Part shown: piece by piece, positions 1 to 10,925 of the stretch
Position numbering within the stretch: the stretch's first letter is position 1
Layout of the letters: every line of letters starts with the position of its first letter
Assembly (NCBI GenBank): GCA_003550325.1
Contig: QKWP01000663.1
Location: 183,315-247,314, forward strand
Length of the DNA stretch: 64,000 nt
Reading direction: 5' to 3'
Source of the DNA: Gigaspora rosea
Taxonomy: Eukaryota > Glomeromycota > Glomeromycetes > Diversisporales > Gigasporaceae
Notes under the pieces: model-generated
Seen by the model: only the letters and a program-made list of their open reading frames with translations
The model's database searches: none
Told to the model about the DNA's origin: nothing
Made by a program: the position numbers and the translations under genes

Positions 1-71
1 CCTTGATCAAAGTTTTGTCAAAAATTTAAACGTATCTGTCATGTGATAAGCGTTTTGAAATTCTCTAAAAC

Positions 72-212
72 TTTGATCAAAGATATCTTTGCAACCACTT
101 GATCAAATTCAATGAAAATTTTTTTATTTGAATTCTATGGATTCATAAAATTCAAATAAAAAAATTTCATCGAATTTGATCAAGAACTTGTAGAGATATC
201 TTTGATGAAAGA
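72..212. repeat. Palindromic MITE-like hairpin, family A, copy 1
   Basis: Inverted repeat: an arm at about 82-138 begins with GATATCTTTG and contains TTGATCAAATTCAATGAAAA. The arm at about 150-205 is its reverse complement, ending in AGAGATATCTTTG. The loop is about 10 bases. Diverged copies lie at 848-1000 and 13405-13562, so this is a dispersed family. It has no coding capacity, and no clear target duplication was found. Bases 213-847 between the copies are AT-rich with nothing recognisable. Confidence 0.65.
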
Positions 213-847
213 TTCTTCTATTTCCAAAAAGTATATTATAAAGAAGCTGCGCCAAATGAAAAAAAGCTATTATGGAATGAATATTTTAACCAAATAACTT
301 GAAATTTTATAAAGCAAAATTTTAGCATATTCTCTATTGGTTATATTAGTGCGCAGTAACTTGTTTCATTTGAACTTGTAAAAATCTAGCCTGTGATGGT
401 GATTTTTCTGTTTTCATCAAAAAATTGAAAATTTTAGAAATTCTGAATCTGGAAGCAAATTGAAAAATCATCATAACTTCGTTAATATTAATCCATTTAT
501 AATGAAATTTTAACTGAAGACTCTCGAATATCTATTCTATCAACATACTAATTCACATTTTGAGGTTTCATTTTGAGAAAGTGCTTCTAGAATCATTTGA
601 AGTTTAGAGGAAAACTTGCGAAAACGTATGTGTCAAAATTTACAAAAACGTTAATATCTTTATGAGTTATTAATATTTTTTCATGAAATTTGAGATTATA
701 TTAGTCCATGATATGCGCTACAAGTTTTGTTATAAATTTTTTTTAGTTAGCATAGTAAAATTTCTTGTAAATCATCACTGAACAGTGGGTTATTTTGAAA
801 AAGCAAAAAAACATATTACAAAAAAGCTGTGTTGAAATTGTTTACAG

Positions 848-1000
848 GAACTTTCATCAAAGATATCTCCACGAGTTCTTGACCAAATTTGATAAAAATT
901 TTTTTATTTTAATTCTACGAATCTATATAATTCAAATAAAAAAAATTTATTAAATTTGATCAAGAACTCATAAGATAATATTAATAAAGTTTTTAAAAGC
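848..1000. repeat. Palindromic MITE-like hairpin, family A, copy 2
   Basis: Same architecture as 72-212: TCAAAGATATCT, then TTCTTGACCAAATTTGAT, an A/T-rich centre, and the reverse complement ending TTTGATCAAGAACTC. The copy differs from the first at scattered positions, as expected for an old repeat. Confidence 0.6.
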
Positions 1001-1769
1001 TAAAATATTTAAGTGACAAAATCGAGGTGATCTACATGTACCATGGTGCGAATAGCAAAAATCCATAGTGCGAATAGCAATTCCCTATTTTTATTTATTT
1101 TTAATTTATATTTTATTTTTATTACAATTTTTTTTATTCTTAGTTTAATTTAATAATTAATTTTAAATACCTTTAATTTAATGTTTCACTCTATTTATTT
1201 ATTGATTTATTTACTAATATTTTATGGCTGGATTAATAGTTAAATTGAGTAGATAATAGATGGGATAGGTGGACTTTACTGATAGAAGGGTCTGGCAGAT
1301 AGATAGTTTTGGATAGAGGTATATGCATTATATTCAATGTGGAAATAATAAATTTTCAGTTAGTTTCTACTAAAAAAATAACTAAAAATTTACTTTTATT
1401 CTTACCATTACATATATGTACTAGAATAAGATCTGTTATCTGTTTTTTATTTAAAATTTAATGGGTATTCATATTTTTTATAATTAAATTAAACTAGTAG
1501 ATATCTGGATCACTTTTCTAGTAGCAATAATCTGCAATCACAAAAGGAAAGTAGCGTATTTTTGAAATTAATAATTTTACTATGTTTTGGTTCAAAAAAA
1601 ATAAGATAGCTTATTTTTGAGTGAAACAAGTTTTTAGATTTTTTGGTCAAGACCAAGAGGGTAGCTTATTTTTGAAAATATATAGTAATGAGGTAATATC
1701 ACTCAGAGATAAAATTAGTTAAAAACTTAAATATTATATTAGTAAATTATATTAATGTAAATATACAAA
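1001..1769. other. AT-rich gene-free interval with one transposon-end-like motif
   Basis: No gene seen. At 1549-1692 the phrase AGCTTATTTTTGAAAATAT and an earlier related phrase (AGCGTATTTTTGAAATT) resemble the ends of the small element at 52730-53036. This is probably a decayed copy of that family. Confidence 0.3.
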
Positions 1770-2100
1770 AGTTATTACAGCCTATAATATTGTAAAATAG
1801 TTACGATTAATACTAAATATTTTGAAATTGATTATAAAATATTATAGAATTTATTTCGAAATTTTTCAAATATATTGTGAAATATTGTAAAATAGACCAA
1901 ACAAAAAATACAAACCTCTATTTAGTTATCCACCTCTAGGAGTTGCAAGAGATAATATTTCAATATTTTGCAATATTTCACAAATTTTTGCAAATTTTTA
2001 AAAAAATAAATAAATGATATAAATATTCAAATAATCATGCTTTTTTATAGGTTTTTGCAATATTTTGCAAGTTTCACAATTTAATATAAAATTTTATATT
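1770..2100. repeat. Decayed copy of the GCAAAATATTGC palindrome (part of a large foldback element)
   Basis: Contains TTGTAAAATAGACCAAAC followed by AACCTCTATTTAGTTATC. This is the reverse complement of 53715-53775 inside the foldback element at 50799-55098. The flanking CAATATTTTGCAATATTTC also matches. With 3387-4559 and 8387-8985 it appears to form a broken second copy of that element. Confidence 0.5.
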
Positions 2101-2130
2101 TATTTATTTATTATTAGAGAATGTCTATTT

Positions 2131-2375
2131 GTACACGGGTAATGTAAAAACAAACTGATATCTTAAAATTTTGATTATGAAACCACCTTTTATCTTCTAA
2201 TAAAAAAAATTTCTTGAGAAATTTTGGTATAAATAACCCTTGCCATAATCCCAAACCCACCCTTACCCTAACCATAAGCAAGGGTTTATTTTTCGTTTGT
2301 AAACATTGTTTTGATTGATATGTTATACAATTTGTAAATCAATTATTATACTTGTGTATAAACACTACGTGTAAA
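2131..2375. mobile_element. MITE with telomere-like core, copy 1
   Basis: Almost the same sequence occurs at 19729-19974. Both begin ACAYGGGTAATGTAAAAACA and end CACTACGTGTAAATTAAT, giving weak inverted ends (TACACG...CGTGTA). In the middle lies CCCTTACCCTAACC followed by GCAAGGGTTTA. There is no coding capacity. Related elements with different ends but similar cores are at 9240-9566, 35722-36058, 37748-38060 and 53295-53641. Confidence 0.7.
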
Positions 2376-2433
2376 TTAATAAATTTTCTTATTATTATAT
2401 TATATTTTATATTTATTAAATATATTTTATTAT

Positions 2434-3386
2434 TTGTATTACGGTAATCCGGATTCTTAGCTCAGATTTACAAATCTGTTTCCTAGGTTATACCAACTTG
2501 TATTGGGGGCTTTGGCGATGTATTACGCACAGAACTGGGGCATGTAGATCCTGGAGAGCGCAGGCGCTATATTATGCACAGAACTGTAGGACAAAGGGAA
2601 ACCATATTTGACAAGTCCTAAGTAGAGAGGTAACCAGACTTTCGACGGTACCTAATAGGAATCGGATGGGGACTGACCGGTATGGACTGACCGGAAGCGG
2701 ACTTACGACAAAATGGCTTATGGTGGGCCCTACCAACTGGACTGCTGAGGTCACACCAGAGGAAAAGGACATGTGTTTTAAAATCATGTACCAGGGGAAG
2801 AGAGCTCCTGGGTTCGCCAGGGCAGACCAACCCTTCCGGGTCCTCGGATTGGAAGTAGAAAGGCAACCGGGGGAAGAAAGCTTCCGGGAGAAAGAAACCA
2901 AAAGAAGAATAGGACGGTACTGGGGTTAGGTGAACTCTACAAGGGCAGAAGTAGATAGTGATAGCGGTTAGGTAACTACTCCTAACTGCAAGTATTGGTT
3001 TCAGCAAATGCGTACGCTACAGAAGTGTAGGCGATACCTGTGCGAGACAGGGACCGCTCTACCAAGTTTTCCACTAGAATAAACTAGTCCTAAGAGGGAC
3101 TGGTTAGCATCCGGAACAGTGTTCTGGTGATACAAAATGGGCTGACAGGAGGCAAGGATCAGAGGGTTTAAATAGGCAATGCCAGTATGTGGGTTGCAGG
3201 TATGATAGCTAGTGTAGAACCTTCAGGTGGCTACTTAAATAGGCAACCAAAAGTTGCAGGTGAGGCTAGTTGACTCCCATCAATATACAAATGTCGGATG
3301 TCCCTCCATGTAGGGCGTCTGGTGTCTGATTATCTTGAATAAAAAAACTCTCCCCCGAAGTTGGCACTTTGACTTGGAAAAAAAAA
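2434..3386 (+). mobile_element. tRNA-headed ~1-kb retroposon, copy 1 (5' end diverged)
   Basis: Block of clearly higher GC than its surroundings, ending in a run of about 10 A (3378-3387). A probable target duplication ATTTTATTAT occurs at 2424-2433 and 3387-3396. The internal phrase GAGAGGTAACCAGACTTTCG and the 3' part (GGTTTAAATAGGCAAT, GTGTAGAACCTTC, AACCAAAAGTTG) match the copies at 60618-61630 and, on the other strand, 11151-12306. The first bases contain TTAGCTCAG, an A-box-like tRNA motif, but no convincing cloverleaf. Open frames inside are not conserved between copies, so I read it as non-coding. Confidence 0.65.
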
Positions 3387-4559
3387 ATTTTATTATATAT
3401 CAGTATTATTTTTATATTATTACAAACACTTTGTCTCATCTAACTCTATTACTATATATAAAAAACTAGCCCTATACACTTATTTTTGCTCACCACTATA
3501 CATGCCAACAAAATTGATTTCTGAAAAAGACCTATTTCATCTTTATTAGAGAAATTTAAAAATTTTTATAAGGAATAGCAAATAAAATTTATATAGTTAG
3601 GTTTAGGTCGCAGATAAGTATTTAGATTTACTTAGATATATGTCTGAGTTTTTATTCTTAGCATTAGATTTAAAAATAAAATTTCTTTCAGTATTGTAAA
3701 AAGTTTCTATTAAATTTAATAAAGATAAAAACAAGGTCTCACCTTAACATTTAAAAAAAAAAAATTTATATAATTATGTTTCTTTTGATTTTGTTTATTC
3801 AAAAAAGTATCAAAAAATTTTGTCTTTTAAGTAAATCTAGATCAAAACAATTTCGTTTTCAAATTTTAATTTCAGGTTTTTGATTCTAAAATAATTTTGT
3901 CAGCATCTATACTAACTATACAGTTAGCTATTATCTTCACTTTTTTGTTTTAACTATTATCTTCACTTTGGATATTTCTTTTGTTTTGGCTATAACCTTC
4001 GTTTCACTTTCATTTTTTAAATATTTCCTAAAAATAGTATAGATGTAAATAAATAGTAGAGAAGTGAAAATAAATAAAAAAAATTTTTCAGAAGTGTTGA
4101 TATTTTTGAAAATTGCTAAAAAATTTTAATATGTTTTTGCAAAGTGCCAGAGAAGTTAAAGTTGTGTTCTTGTAAAGTGCCAAAAAAAGCTGCAAAGTGC
4201 CAAAAAAATCAGAAATAAATAAAATAAAATAATTAAAAAAATAAATAAAAAAACAACTGAAAAATATAAAATATAACAAATGGAATAAAAAAAATAAACA
4301 AAGCCCCAAATATCTATTTTTCTAAAGTAAGAGTTTGTATTCTTGCAAATTTAGAAATTGTGAAAGCTAGATTAATGTTCTTGCAAAATGCCAAAAAAGT
4401 CACAAAGTGCTAAAAATGTTTAGATTGGTTTTCTTGCAAAGTGCCAGAAAGTAAGAGTTCTGTTCTTGCAAAGTGCAAGAATAAAATACATTAACAAAAC
4501 AAATTTAAAAAAAAAAAAAAGCAAAAAATATTTACAAAAAAATAAATAAAGCACTAACA
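3387..4559. repeat. Right arm (first piece) of a second, broken foldback element
   Basis: Matches 54050-54600 of the foldback element in the same orientation: CACTTTGTC..CATCTAA..CTCTATTACTAT, then CAGTTAGCTATTATCTTC, TTGTTTTAACTATT, then repeated TTCTTGCAAAGTGCCAGA units. It is interrupted by a small MITE at 3502-3906. The arm resumes at 8387 after a 3.8-kb insertion. Confidence 0.6.
3502..3906. mobile_element. Small MITE inside the foldback arm
   Basis: Ends are imperfect inverted repeats: ATGCCAACAAAATTGATTTC on the left and AATAATTTTGTCAGCAT on the right. CTATAC is duplicated immediately outside (3496-3501 and 3907-3912). The homologous position of the 50.8-55.1-kb copy lacks this segment, which supports an insertion. 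The centre is AT-rich with no open frame of note. Confidence 0.5.
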
Positions 4560-5423
4560 AATCTTTATTTCTTTAAAAGAATGTAAAACTCTCTTTCTGA
4601 TGATTTCTTGGACCAACTTTTCCAAACGCTGACCTGTAGAAAAATTTATAGTTAATATATAAAATTATTTACAAAACTTCTCTTTATAAGTATCTGGGAT
4701 ACGAGTTCAATCTGGGAATAACTGAAAAAGAGATGAAAAAGATTTTCTTAGCCTTGGCTTCCTGGTATAAAGCTCAAGAACTATTGTATGTAGTTAGCTA
4801 TAAGTTGTGCTCCTAGGTCCGGTCCAGGTCTGGTCCGGTCTGAGTTCAGTCCAGAATCAGACCAGACCTATACTCTAAATTTTACTAATTTCAGACTTCA
4901 GACCAGACTCAGACTCAACTATAAGTCTAGTCCGGGTCTAGTCTGAAGCTGCAGACTGGTCTGAGTCTGAATTAGTTCTCCTAGGTCCAGTCCGGGTACA
5001 GTCCAGGATCAAACCAAACTTAGACACTATTAGTTTCGAACTTCAGACCAGACTCAACCTTAATTATGAGTTCAGTTCAAGTCTGGTCTGAAGTTTGCAA
5101 ACTAGTTCAAGTCCAGATGGTAGGTTTTTTTGTGGCTTAGCTCATCATGTGAGCAGATTTAATTAATAGTCAAACGTTCGTTTGATTGGCTAATATAAAT
5201 CAATTACCCGGGCGTTTTACTAATAAAAAAAATTATCATGATCACTTTAACTAATATCAATTTGCTTAAAAGCGAATACGTTACTAGACACGATTCAGCG
5301 TAGATTATAAGAAAAGTTTTTTTTTCGTTTAAAAAAAATTTTTTATAAGCTATAGTACGTGTTTATTAGCTAACTTATTTAAGTATTTGACTAATTACAA
5401 TAGTAACTAAATATAAGCATTAA

Positions 5424-7315
5424 ATGCCTGAAATAGCCAACCGGAAAGATGACAAGAACAAACAAGATGTAAGTTTTACATTATAAAGAAGTTTTTATTG
5501 CTACTTCATTTATTAATACATCTTAATACTTTATGTCTTGTATGTTAGGTTTTATAGAAATTAGTTTGCTAGATCTGGCGTGTATAGGTTGTTTGTGTAG
5601 ATTTAAATGTTTAGTATGTCCAGTACATAGGGTTGAGTTTGTTGTTAAATTAGTATTCTTGGGTTACAACAGTTAGAATAACATAGGTTTTAAATTTATT
5701 TGGTTCTTGTAGTGACCAACCATAAATTAAAAGTTTTGATTTATATCTTGTAGATTCATTAATGAATTCGGTACATGTACCTATTTATCTATTCTCTGAA
5801 TGCTTGAAATAAATATTTTTAATATCTTGTGTGCATTTATTAGTTTATCCCTTAGATTGTAGTAGAACACAGGCAAATTTGCCTGCGTTTTTGCACTTTT
5901 TTAGCTCTAATCTACTTTTTTAAAATACTAAAATAATTAAATAAAACTTTGTACAATTATATTTGAAAATAAGGATTACTTTTTTGCAAAATTAGTTTTT
6001 ATATTATAAGAAAATAAATTATAGTTACATATAAGCTGAAAATAGATAATTTTAAGAAAAAATTTTTTAAAAAATTTTATTACAATTTTTCCGTGATCTT
6101 ATTTAGTTTTAGTTTTAGAACTATAGTTCTTAAGACAATATTGTAGTTTATATAAAGGATGACAACTTTTATTATTGCAACTTTAATGATTTACTTGTAA
6201 AAATTAAGACTTGTATTAGAAGTAAAGATTTTTTTATAGACAGGAACATATAAAATTTGAAAAAATCTAAAGAAAAATTTTAATAGTAAAAATGCCAATA
6301 CAAGAACTTTAAACATTTATTATATTAAATTTTTCTAATGATTTTAAAAAAATTTTATAACAAAGTTACTAAAACAAAACTTAAAGAATATTTTTTACTT
6401 AGAAAAGATATGGCTAAAATCAATATTTAAAATTTTATTAAAAATTTTAAAATACGCAGGCAAATTTGCCTGTGTTACAATCTAAGGGATAAGCTTCTTT
6501 ATACAAAGCTTTTTTGCTTTTCAGAAAGCAAATTATTGGTTTACAAAATATAGAAGTCTTAAAACTAATTAATTACTCAGGATTATATCAATTTTGATAT
6601 TAAAAGAATATTAGACGATAAGAGATTTAAATTGTCTCGAATTGATTATAATGAACTAAGAATTATGGAAGAAAAGAAAAAAAGGAGATTTGCAACTGTA
6701 TATTGGGCACATTGGTTTGATAGAATTAATAGCACATGGTGAGATGTTGCACTTAAAGTAATTTGTGGTTTGAATAAAAATGTACAAAATTACTGTGAAA
6801 TTGGTTACGAGAATTCTTCATTTTTGAACTGTTTAGGAGTGTCATGAAATGTTGATAGTGATTATATTATTGTCATGAAGTTTGTAATAGAATATTTGTA
6901 ACAAAATTAGAATGGAAGAAAAAATTGAATATTTTGTACTGTATAACTTTGGATCTTGAGTCGATTCAAAACTTGTTTACAGAGATTTACACAATGGAAA
7001 CATTTTGTAAGATTACATATGTCACAGATCTTGAATTTTCTAAAAGAGTAAAGGAAGGGAAAATATGTGGAATTCTGCTATATATAGTGCTTGAGGGTTT
7101 GGTGGATCAACTATATACTGAAGCATGAGATATTTATAGTCTTGGAGTTATCACGACAGAAATTTTGAATGGATAAAGAGTATTTGATGGAATTCAATTT
7201 GACAAGACCTAAATGTTTGGGACCAAATTTTTATATTAAATTAGCTATGAAACATATGGATAAAGATTTTGATAAATAACCTACTACAATAGAAATTGTT
7301 GAAACATATAAATAT
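5424..7315 (+). pseudogene. Protein kinase (TKL/Ser-Thr-like) pseudogene inside the hAT-like element
   Basis: A putative first exon starts at ATG 5424 (MPEIANRKDDKNKQD) and ends at 5468 before a GTAAGT donor. A TTTTCAG acceptor at 6521-6524 opens the next exon (KANYWFTKYRSLKTN, then a stop). From about 6584 one frame shows kinase landmarks: RFATVYWAHWFDR (nucleotide loop with the glycines lost), VALKVI (catalytic lysine), SDYIIVMKF (hinge). At 6985-7011 RDLHNGNIL is the catalytic loop with the usual Asp. At about 7130, DIYSLGVITTEILNG matches the lobe that follows the APE motif. TGA/TAA stops and at least one frame change break the frame, so it is dead. The presumed 1.05-kb intron contains the MITE 5848-6489. 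Retained introns suggest DNA-level rather than retro-copy capture. Confidence 0.7.
5848..6489. mobile_element. MITE nested in the kinase intron
   Basis: Long inverted ends: TCCCTTAGATTGTAGTAGAA on the left and TTACAATCTAAGGGA on the right. Just inside each end is the palindrome AGGCAAATTTGCCT. TA flanks both sides (5846-5847 and 6490-6491), suggesting a TA target site. No coding capacity. Confidence 0.7.
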
Positions 7316-7566
7316 TTTCGGACTCAGACTAGTTTGCAGACTTTGGACCAGACCCGGACCGAACTTAGACTTGACCAAAAAGTCTGAATATAAAAGTCTG
7401 AGTCTGGTTCAAAAATCAGACCAGACTCAAACTTGACTAAAGTCTGGTTTGAGTCCGGTCCATAGGAGCACTGGCTATAAGATAGCTGGAAGTATTTGTC
7501 AATATAACTTAAACCTTAGTTTAAGTTATATTATTAATATGTTATTCTATAAACTACAAAATTTAC

Positions 7567-7712
7567 ATGGTTTTAAACCCATGAAAACAAGTTGGTCTCT
7601 CTGGTGCCTCCCTTGTCCCTTTGGCTCTTTCGAAATTTTGACAAAGTGGGCATTCTGGTTTACCACTTCCAAAAGATTGGCAATGTTTACTATTTTCAAA
7701 TTGGGAATATGG
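7567..7712 (-). pseudogene. Antisense exon-like stretch, cysteine-containing, unidentified
   Basis: On the minus strand this reads QFENSKHCQSFGSGKPECPL, then CQNFERAKGTREAPERPTCF, then HGFKTM, followed by a GTAAAT donor-like site. Its cysteines (HC.., ECPLC) look like a metal-binding or disulfide-rich module, but I do not recognise the family. A diverged copy at nucleotide level lies at 13130-13330 (shared TGAAATGAAATTTCTTTC and CTTTGG..TTTGACAAA-type phrases) with the frame lost. It may be an exon of a host gene carried by the 4578-8368 insertion, or part of that element. Confidence 0.25.
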
Positions 7713-8034
7713 CTACTATATTGGACTCAAATCATGAGTGGATTTCAGTTTTACTGAAATAAACAATGAATGTCACGTGTAATATCTTGGAGAATTCACC
7801 AAAATGAAATTTCTTTCTAGAATATTCTTTTTTTAGCCATAGTGCATTATATATACTTCTCTGCAATTTAGATTGGGTTTTTTGCTAGTATTAGTTTTTT
7901 CCTTCATACATATGATAAGTTAATTTAGATAGAGCAAAGACTTCTTTATTTAGTATCATATAATTTTTACAACCCGACACAGGTTAAAGTGACTGTCAGT
8001 TACATTCCCATAGGGTTTTATGTACTTTTATTCA

Positions 8035-8185
8035 ACTTGTTTTTTCTTTCTTCATCCTTTTTTCTTTTTCTATTCCCCCATTTATTTTATTATTATCATC
8101 TTCCTTTCTCCTGTTTTTTCTTTTTTCTTCTTTTTTTTTAGTTAGTTTTTCTTTTTTTTTCTTTTTTCTCTTTTTTGAAAGTCTG
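8035..8185. repeat. Polypyrimidine tract
   Basis: About 150 bases of almost pure C/T on the plus strand (runs such as TTTTTTCTTTTTTCTTC). Low-complexity DNA near the right end of the 4578-8368 insertion. No gene. Confidence 0.6.
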
Positions 8186-8386
8186 ACGTAATTCTGGTAA
8201 CTCAGGTTACTAGTACAGCATATCGCATTTGGGCACTCATTTAGAAATAGCCGAATGATGTTAGGTTTTATTAGTTTCGAAAATTATGTTAAACATGACA
8301 ATACAATATGTAAATATCGTTTTAAAAATTTCAAATAAAACTGTAGCAAGACTTGCCAAAGAGGAAAAAATCTTTATTTCTTTAAA

Positions 8387-8985
8387 GAAGTATTCTTAGA
8401 AATTCAGTAATTGCTAAAAAAATCAGTTGTGTATTTTTTCAAAGTGTTGGAAGTTTGGGTTGGTTTGCAAAGCCAAATTGGTGTTTTTGCAAGGTTTTGA
8501 AAAAGTTGTTTGTTTTTTTGCAAAGGTGTTCTTGTAAAGTACCAAAATAAAAAATAAAATGAAAAAAATTAAAAATAAATAAATAAAAAAAAAATAAAAA
8601 ACAAAATGAAAAAAAACTAAATAAAAACAGATAACAAAATAAAAGCAAAAAAGTGAAAAAAACAAAATAGAAGATCTAATTATAAACAAAAGATCTAATC
8701 TGTTCTTGTAGTATAGAATTTGTATATTATATAAAATTTTGAACTATTGTATTTCAAAATATTAGTCCAATGTGCAATCCAGGTTACAAATTTACTAATC
8801 TAGCTTGTTTTCCTAGTTCTAAAATATTTTCTTAAAGTGGAATCAAAATATTTCAAAACTACTTTTAAAATATTTCAAACCACTTTTGAAATATTTTGAA
8901 ATACTTTTAAAATATTTTAAAAATTTAATATTTTAAAATATTTCGAAATATATTACAAAATATTTTGCTTACATAAAATTATGCT
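8387..8985. repeat. Right arm (second piece) of the broken foldback element
   Basis: Continues the arm interrupted at 4559. GTATTCTTAGAAATT, then TTGGTTTGCAAAGCCAAATT, TTTTTTTGCAAA and the A-rich block with AGATCTAAT match 54600-54850. TCCTAG..CTAAAATATTTT matches 54950. The terminal GCCACTATA seen at 55090 has decayed here. Confidence 0.55.
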
Positions 8986-8989
8986 ACTA

Positions 8990-9163
8990 TAGTTAGATCT
9001 CTCTAAGTGCATGCCCTTGGGACTATGCTTTCATAATGTGCATTTAGAGAATAATAAGAAAAAGTGCATTTATAGAGGTCAAGTATATATTTGTGCTAGC
9101 ACTTAGGCATGCATTTAGAGAAGGTGTGCACTTAGAAAGAGTGCACTTAGAGAGACCTGACTG
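8990..9163. mobile_element. Mariner-type MITE (TA target), copy 1
   Basis: Inverted ends TAGTTAGATCTCTCTAAGTG and CACTTAGAGAGACCTGACTG with TA on both sides (8988-8989 and 9164-9165). Several GTGCAYTTAGA words repeat inside. The same ends occur at 10803-10925. A TA duplication plus short inverted ends fits non-autonomous Tc1/mariner elements (inference). Confidence 0.7.
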
Positions 9164-9239
9164 TAAATACTATATTTGCTAATGTATTTTTATATAATTA
9201 CATTATAAATATTTTATATATAAGTAAACTTATTCATTG

Positions 9240-9566
9240 CCCATGTTATGCACCTTATATGTCGCTCTCCCAATCAAATTTCAAGATCAGGTGTAAAGTT
9301 ACATGATCAAAAAATTCAAAACAAATATTCGTTTTGTCAAAAATCGTCTATCTTAAAATTGAGTATATGAAACTACTCTTAGGATTCTAACAAAAAAAAT
9401 CTCTTGCAAAATTTTACTATAAAAACCCCTCTCGCACCCATACACACAATTTATATCTTACCCTAACTCTATCCAATGAAAAAATGGGTTATTTTAATTG
9501 GTTTAATTTTACTTTACACCTGATTTTATGATTTGCGGCAGGTGCGACAACATCACACGTGCGATG
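9240..9566. mobile_element. MITE with telomere-like core, copy with GCACGTGTGA ends
   Basis: Contains CCAATCAAATTTCAAGATCA followed by GGTGTAAAGTTACATGATC. The core CTTGCAAAATTTTACTATAA leads to CCCCT and TTACCCTAACTCTA; the right side ends TTACACCTGATTTTATGA and CACACGTGCG. The arrangement matches 37748-38060 although the extreme ends differ. No coding capacity. Confidence 0.6.
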
Positions 9567-10802
9567 TATAAATTATTTCTTTATATATTATTGTAACTAT
9601 ATAAAATATATATTTATAATTATACTCATTTATAACCGCATATTTTCATGAGGAAGATAGTAATAAAACTTCTTTAATTTTAATAAAAATTTTGGAGTAT
9701 ATATATTTTGATGTTCAAAACAAGTTTACTTAATTAATAATTATCAATTGATATAGTAAAATTTAGACTTACTATATAGCAACTATTTGCGATTGACCAA
9801 AAATTAATTTTATCTAAAACTAATTTATTTCACAAAATTTACTAATCTGATTTGGCTAAAATTTTAATATAATATAGCCCAGTATCATAACTATCTAACG
9901 TAAAAATTTCAGCTTATTTGGTTAACTAGTTGTTAAGAAATTTAAATTTGGATATTATACTTTTTATTATAATAAATATTTCAATATTATTGGCATTTAT
10001 ACTATATATATATATAGAATATAATAAAATTGGGACTCTCTTCTCTCTAAAAAATTTTATAATTTTCTGCATATTTCTTAATTTAATTTGTATTAGAACA
10101 GAACCCTGAACATCTAGCACAGAGGTTATATATTATGCATTTTAGCAAAAACCCCAAAATTTAAAAAGCAAAAAAACAGTTTTTGGCAATTATTTTGGTA
10201 TCCAGTGGCCCAATTTGAATGAACTTTTTTTAAAATTAATTTCTTAGTGAGGCACATCTAAAAAAAGTTTATTCAATTCTAATTACTAGATTAGAAGCTA
10301 TTTAAATATAGGTTTGATATTAAAAAAATTAGATCAAAATTGGCCAAAATCCAATATTAGAGATGTCTGGGTTTTATTAAAAATTTTACAGTTGCCCAGT
10401 GTTGCCCCTATGACAATAGAATTAGAAAAAAATAAATAATCAAATAAAAAGCAACTATTGCCAAATATATATAATTAAATACTAATAACTTTGAAAAATG
10501 AACCACCTAAAAAGAAATAGTATACAAAATTTTTTGATACTTATCAACTTGCTAGTTCTGCACTCATATCTTCAACCTAGTAAAATGCTTATTAAAAGGC
10601 CCTAATATAGAAAATAGTCTTGTAAAACTTAATTCAAAGTAAAGAGAAAATATAAGCTATAAAATTTAGTCTGTATTATTACATGGGTAAGAATCAAAAT
10701 AGAGCAAAATTATTTTAGTTGCTTTATTTTTTTGCAAAATTAACTTTTTTGACTATATGCACTATAAATACTATATACACTATATTTACTATATATAGTT
10801 AA
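9567..10802. other. AT-rich gene-free interval
   Basis: No supportable gene. At 10180-10310 the phrase GGTATCCAGTGGCCCAATTT and its imperfect inverted partner (TCAATTCTAATTACTAGATT) resemble the interior of the MITE at 41041-41280, so this is probably a decayed relative. Confidence 0.35.
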
Positions 10803-10925
10803 TATATATAAAAAATCTCTCTAAATGCATGCCTTTACTTGGATCCAACTTATAGATTTTTATTTTTCTAATTAACTCAATTTTTACTATAGTTCCAATA
10901 CAATGCATTTAGAGAGATCTAACTA
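10803..10925. mobile_element. Mariner-type MITE (TA target), copy 2
   Basis: Inverted ends: AATCTCTCTAAATGCATGCC on the left and ATGCATTTAGAGAGATCTAA on the right. The right end is followed by TA. Same family as 8990-9163. Confidence 0.6.

Larger units (their letters stand above)
4805..7473. mobile_element. hAT-like transposon with 8-bp target duplication, carrying a kinase remnant
   Basis: The perfect 8-bp duplication GCTATAAG lies at 4797-4804 and 7474-7481. The right terminus read inward is CAGTGCTCCTATGGACCGG; the left is TTGTGCTCCTAGGTCCGG, so the inverted ends share GTGCTCCTAKG. A CAGTG-type end with an 8-bp duplication is the hallmark of the hAT superfamily (known); assignment of this element is inference. 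Subterminal regions (4805-5125, 7315-7473) are dense in CCAGACT/AGTCTGG words, typical transposase-binding arrays. No transposase is encoded, so it is non-autonomous. It holds a protein-kinase pseudogene and a nested MITE. Confidence 0.75.
4578..8368. mobile_element. Composite 3.8-kb insertion flanked by an 18-bp direct repeat
   Basis: AATCTTTATTTCTTTAAA occurs at 4560-4577 and again at 8369-8386. The foldback arm reads continuously if the DNA between is removed (left CACTAACAAATC..., right ...GAAGTATTCTTAGAAATT, compare 54590-54640). The right edge ends GAGGAAAAA, a short A-tail at best. Inside lie the hAT-like element 4805-7473, an antisense cysteine-containing exon-like stretch at about 7567-7712, and a polypyrimidine tract. 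The mechanism is unknown: an 18-bp duplication would suit target-primed reverse transcription. Confidence 0.5.

Noticed and set aside
2666..2929. Overlapping ORFs on both strands inside retroposon copy 1
   Set aside because: Same reason: a consequence of higher GC, not conserved between copies.
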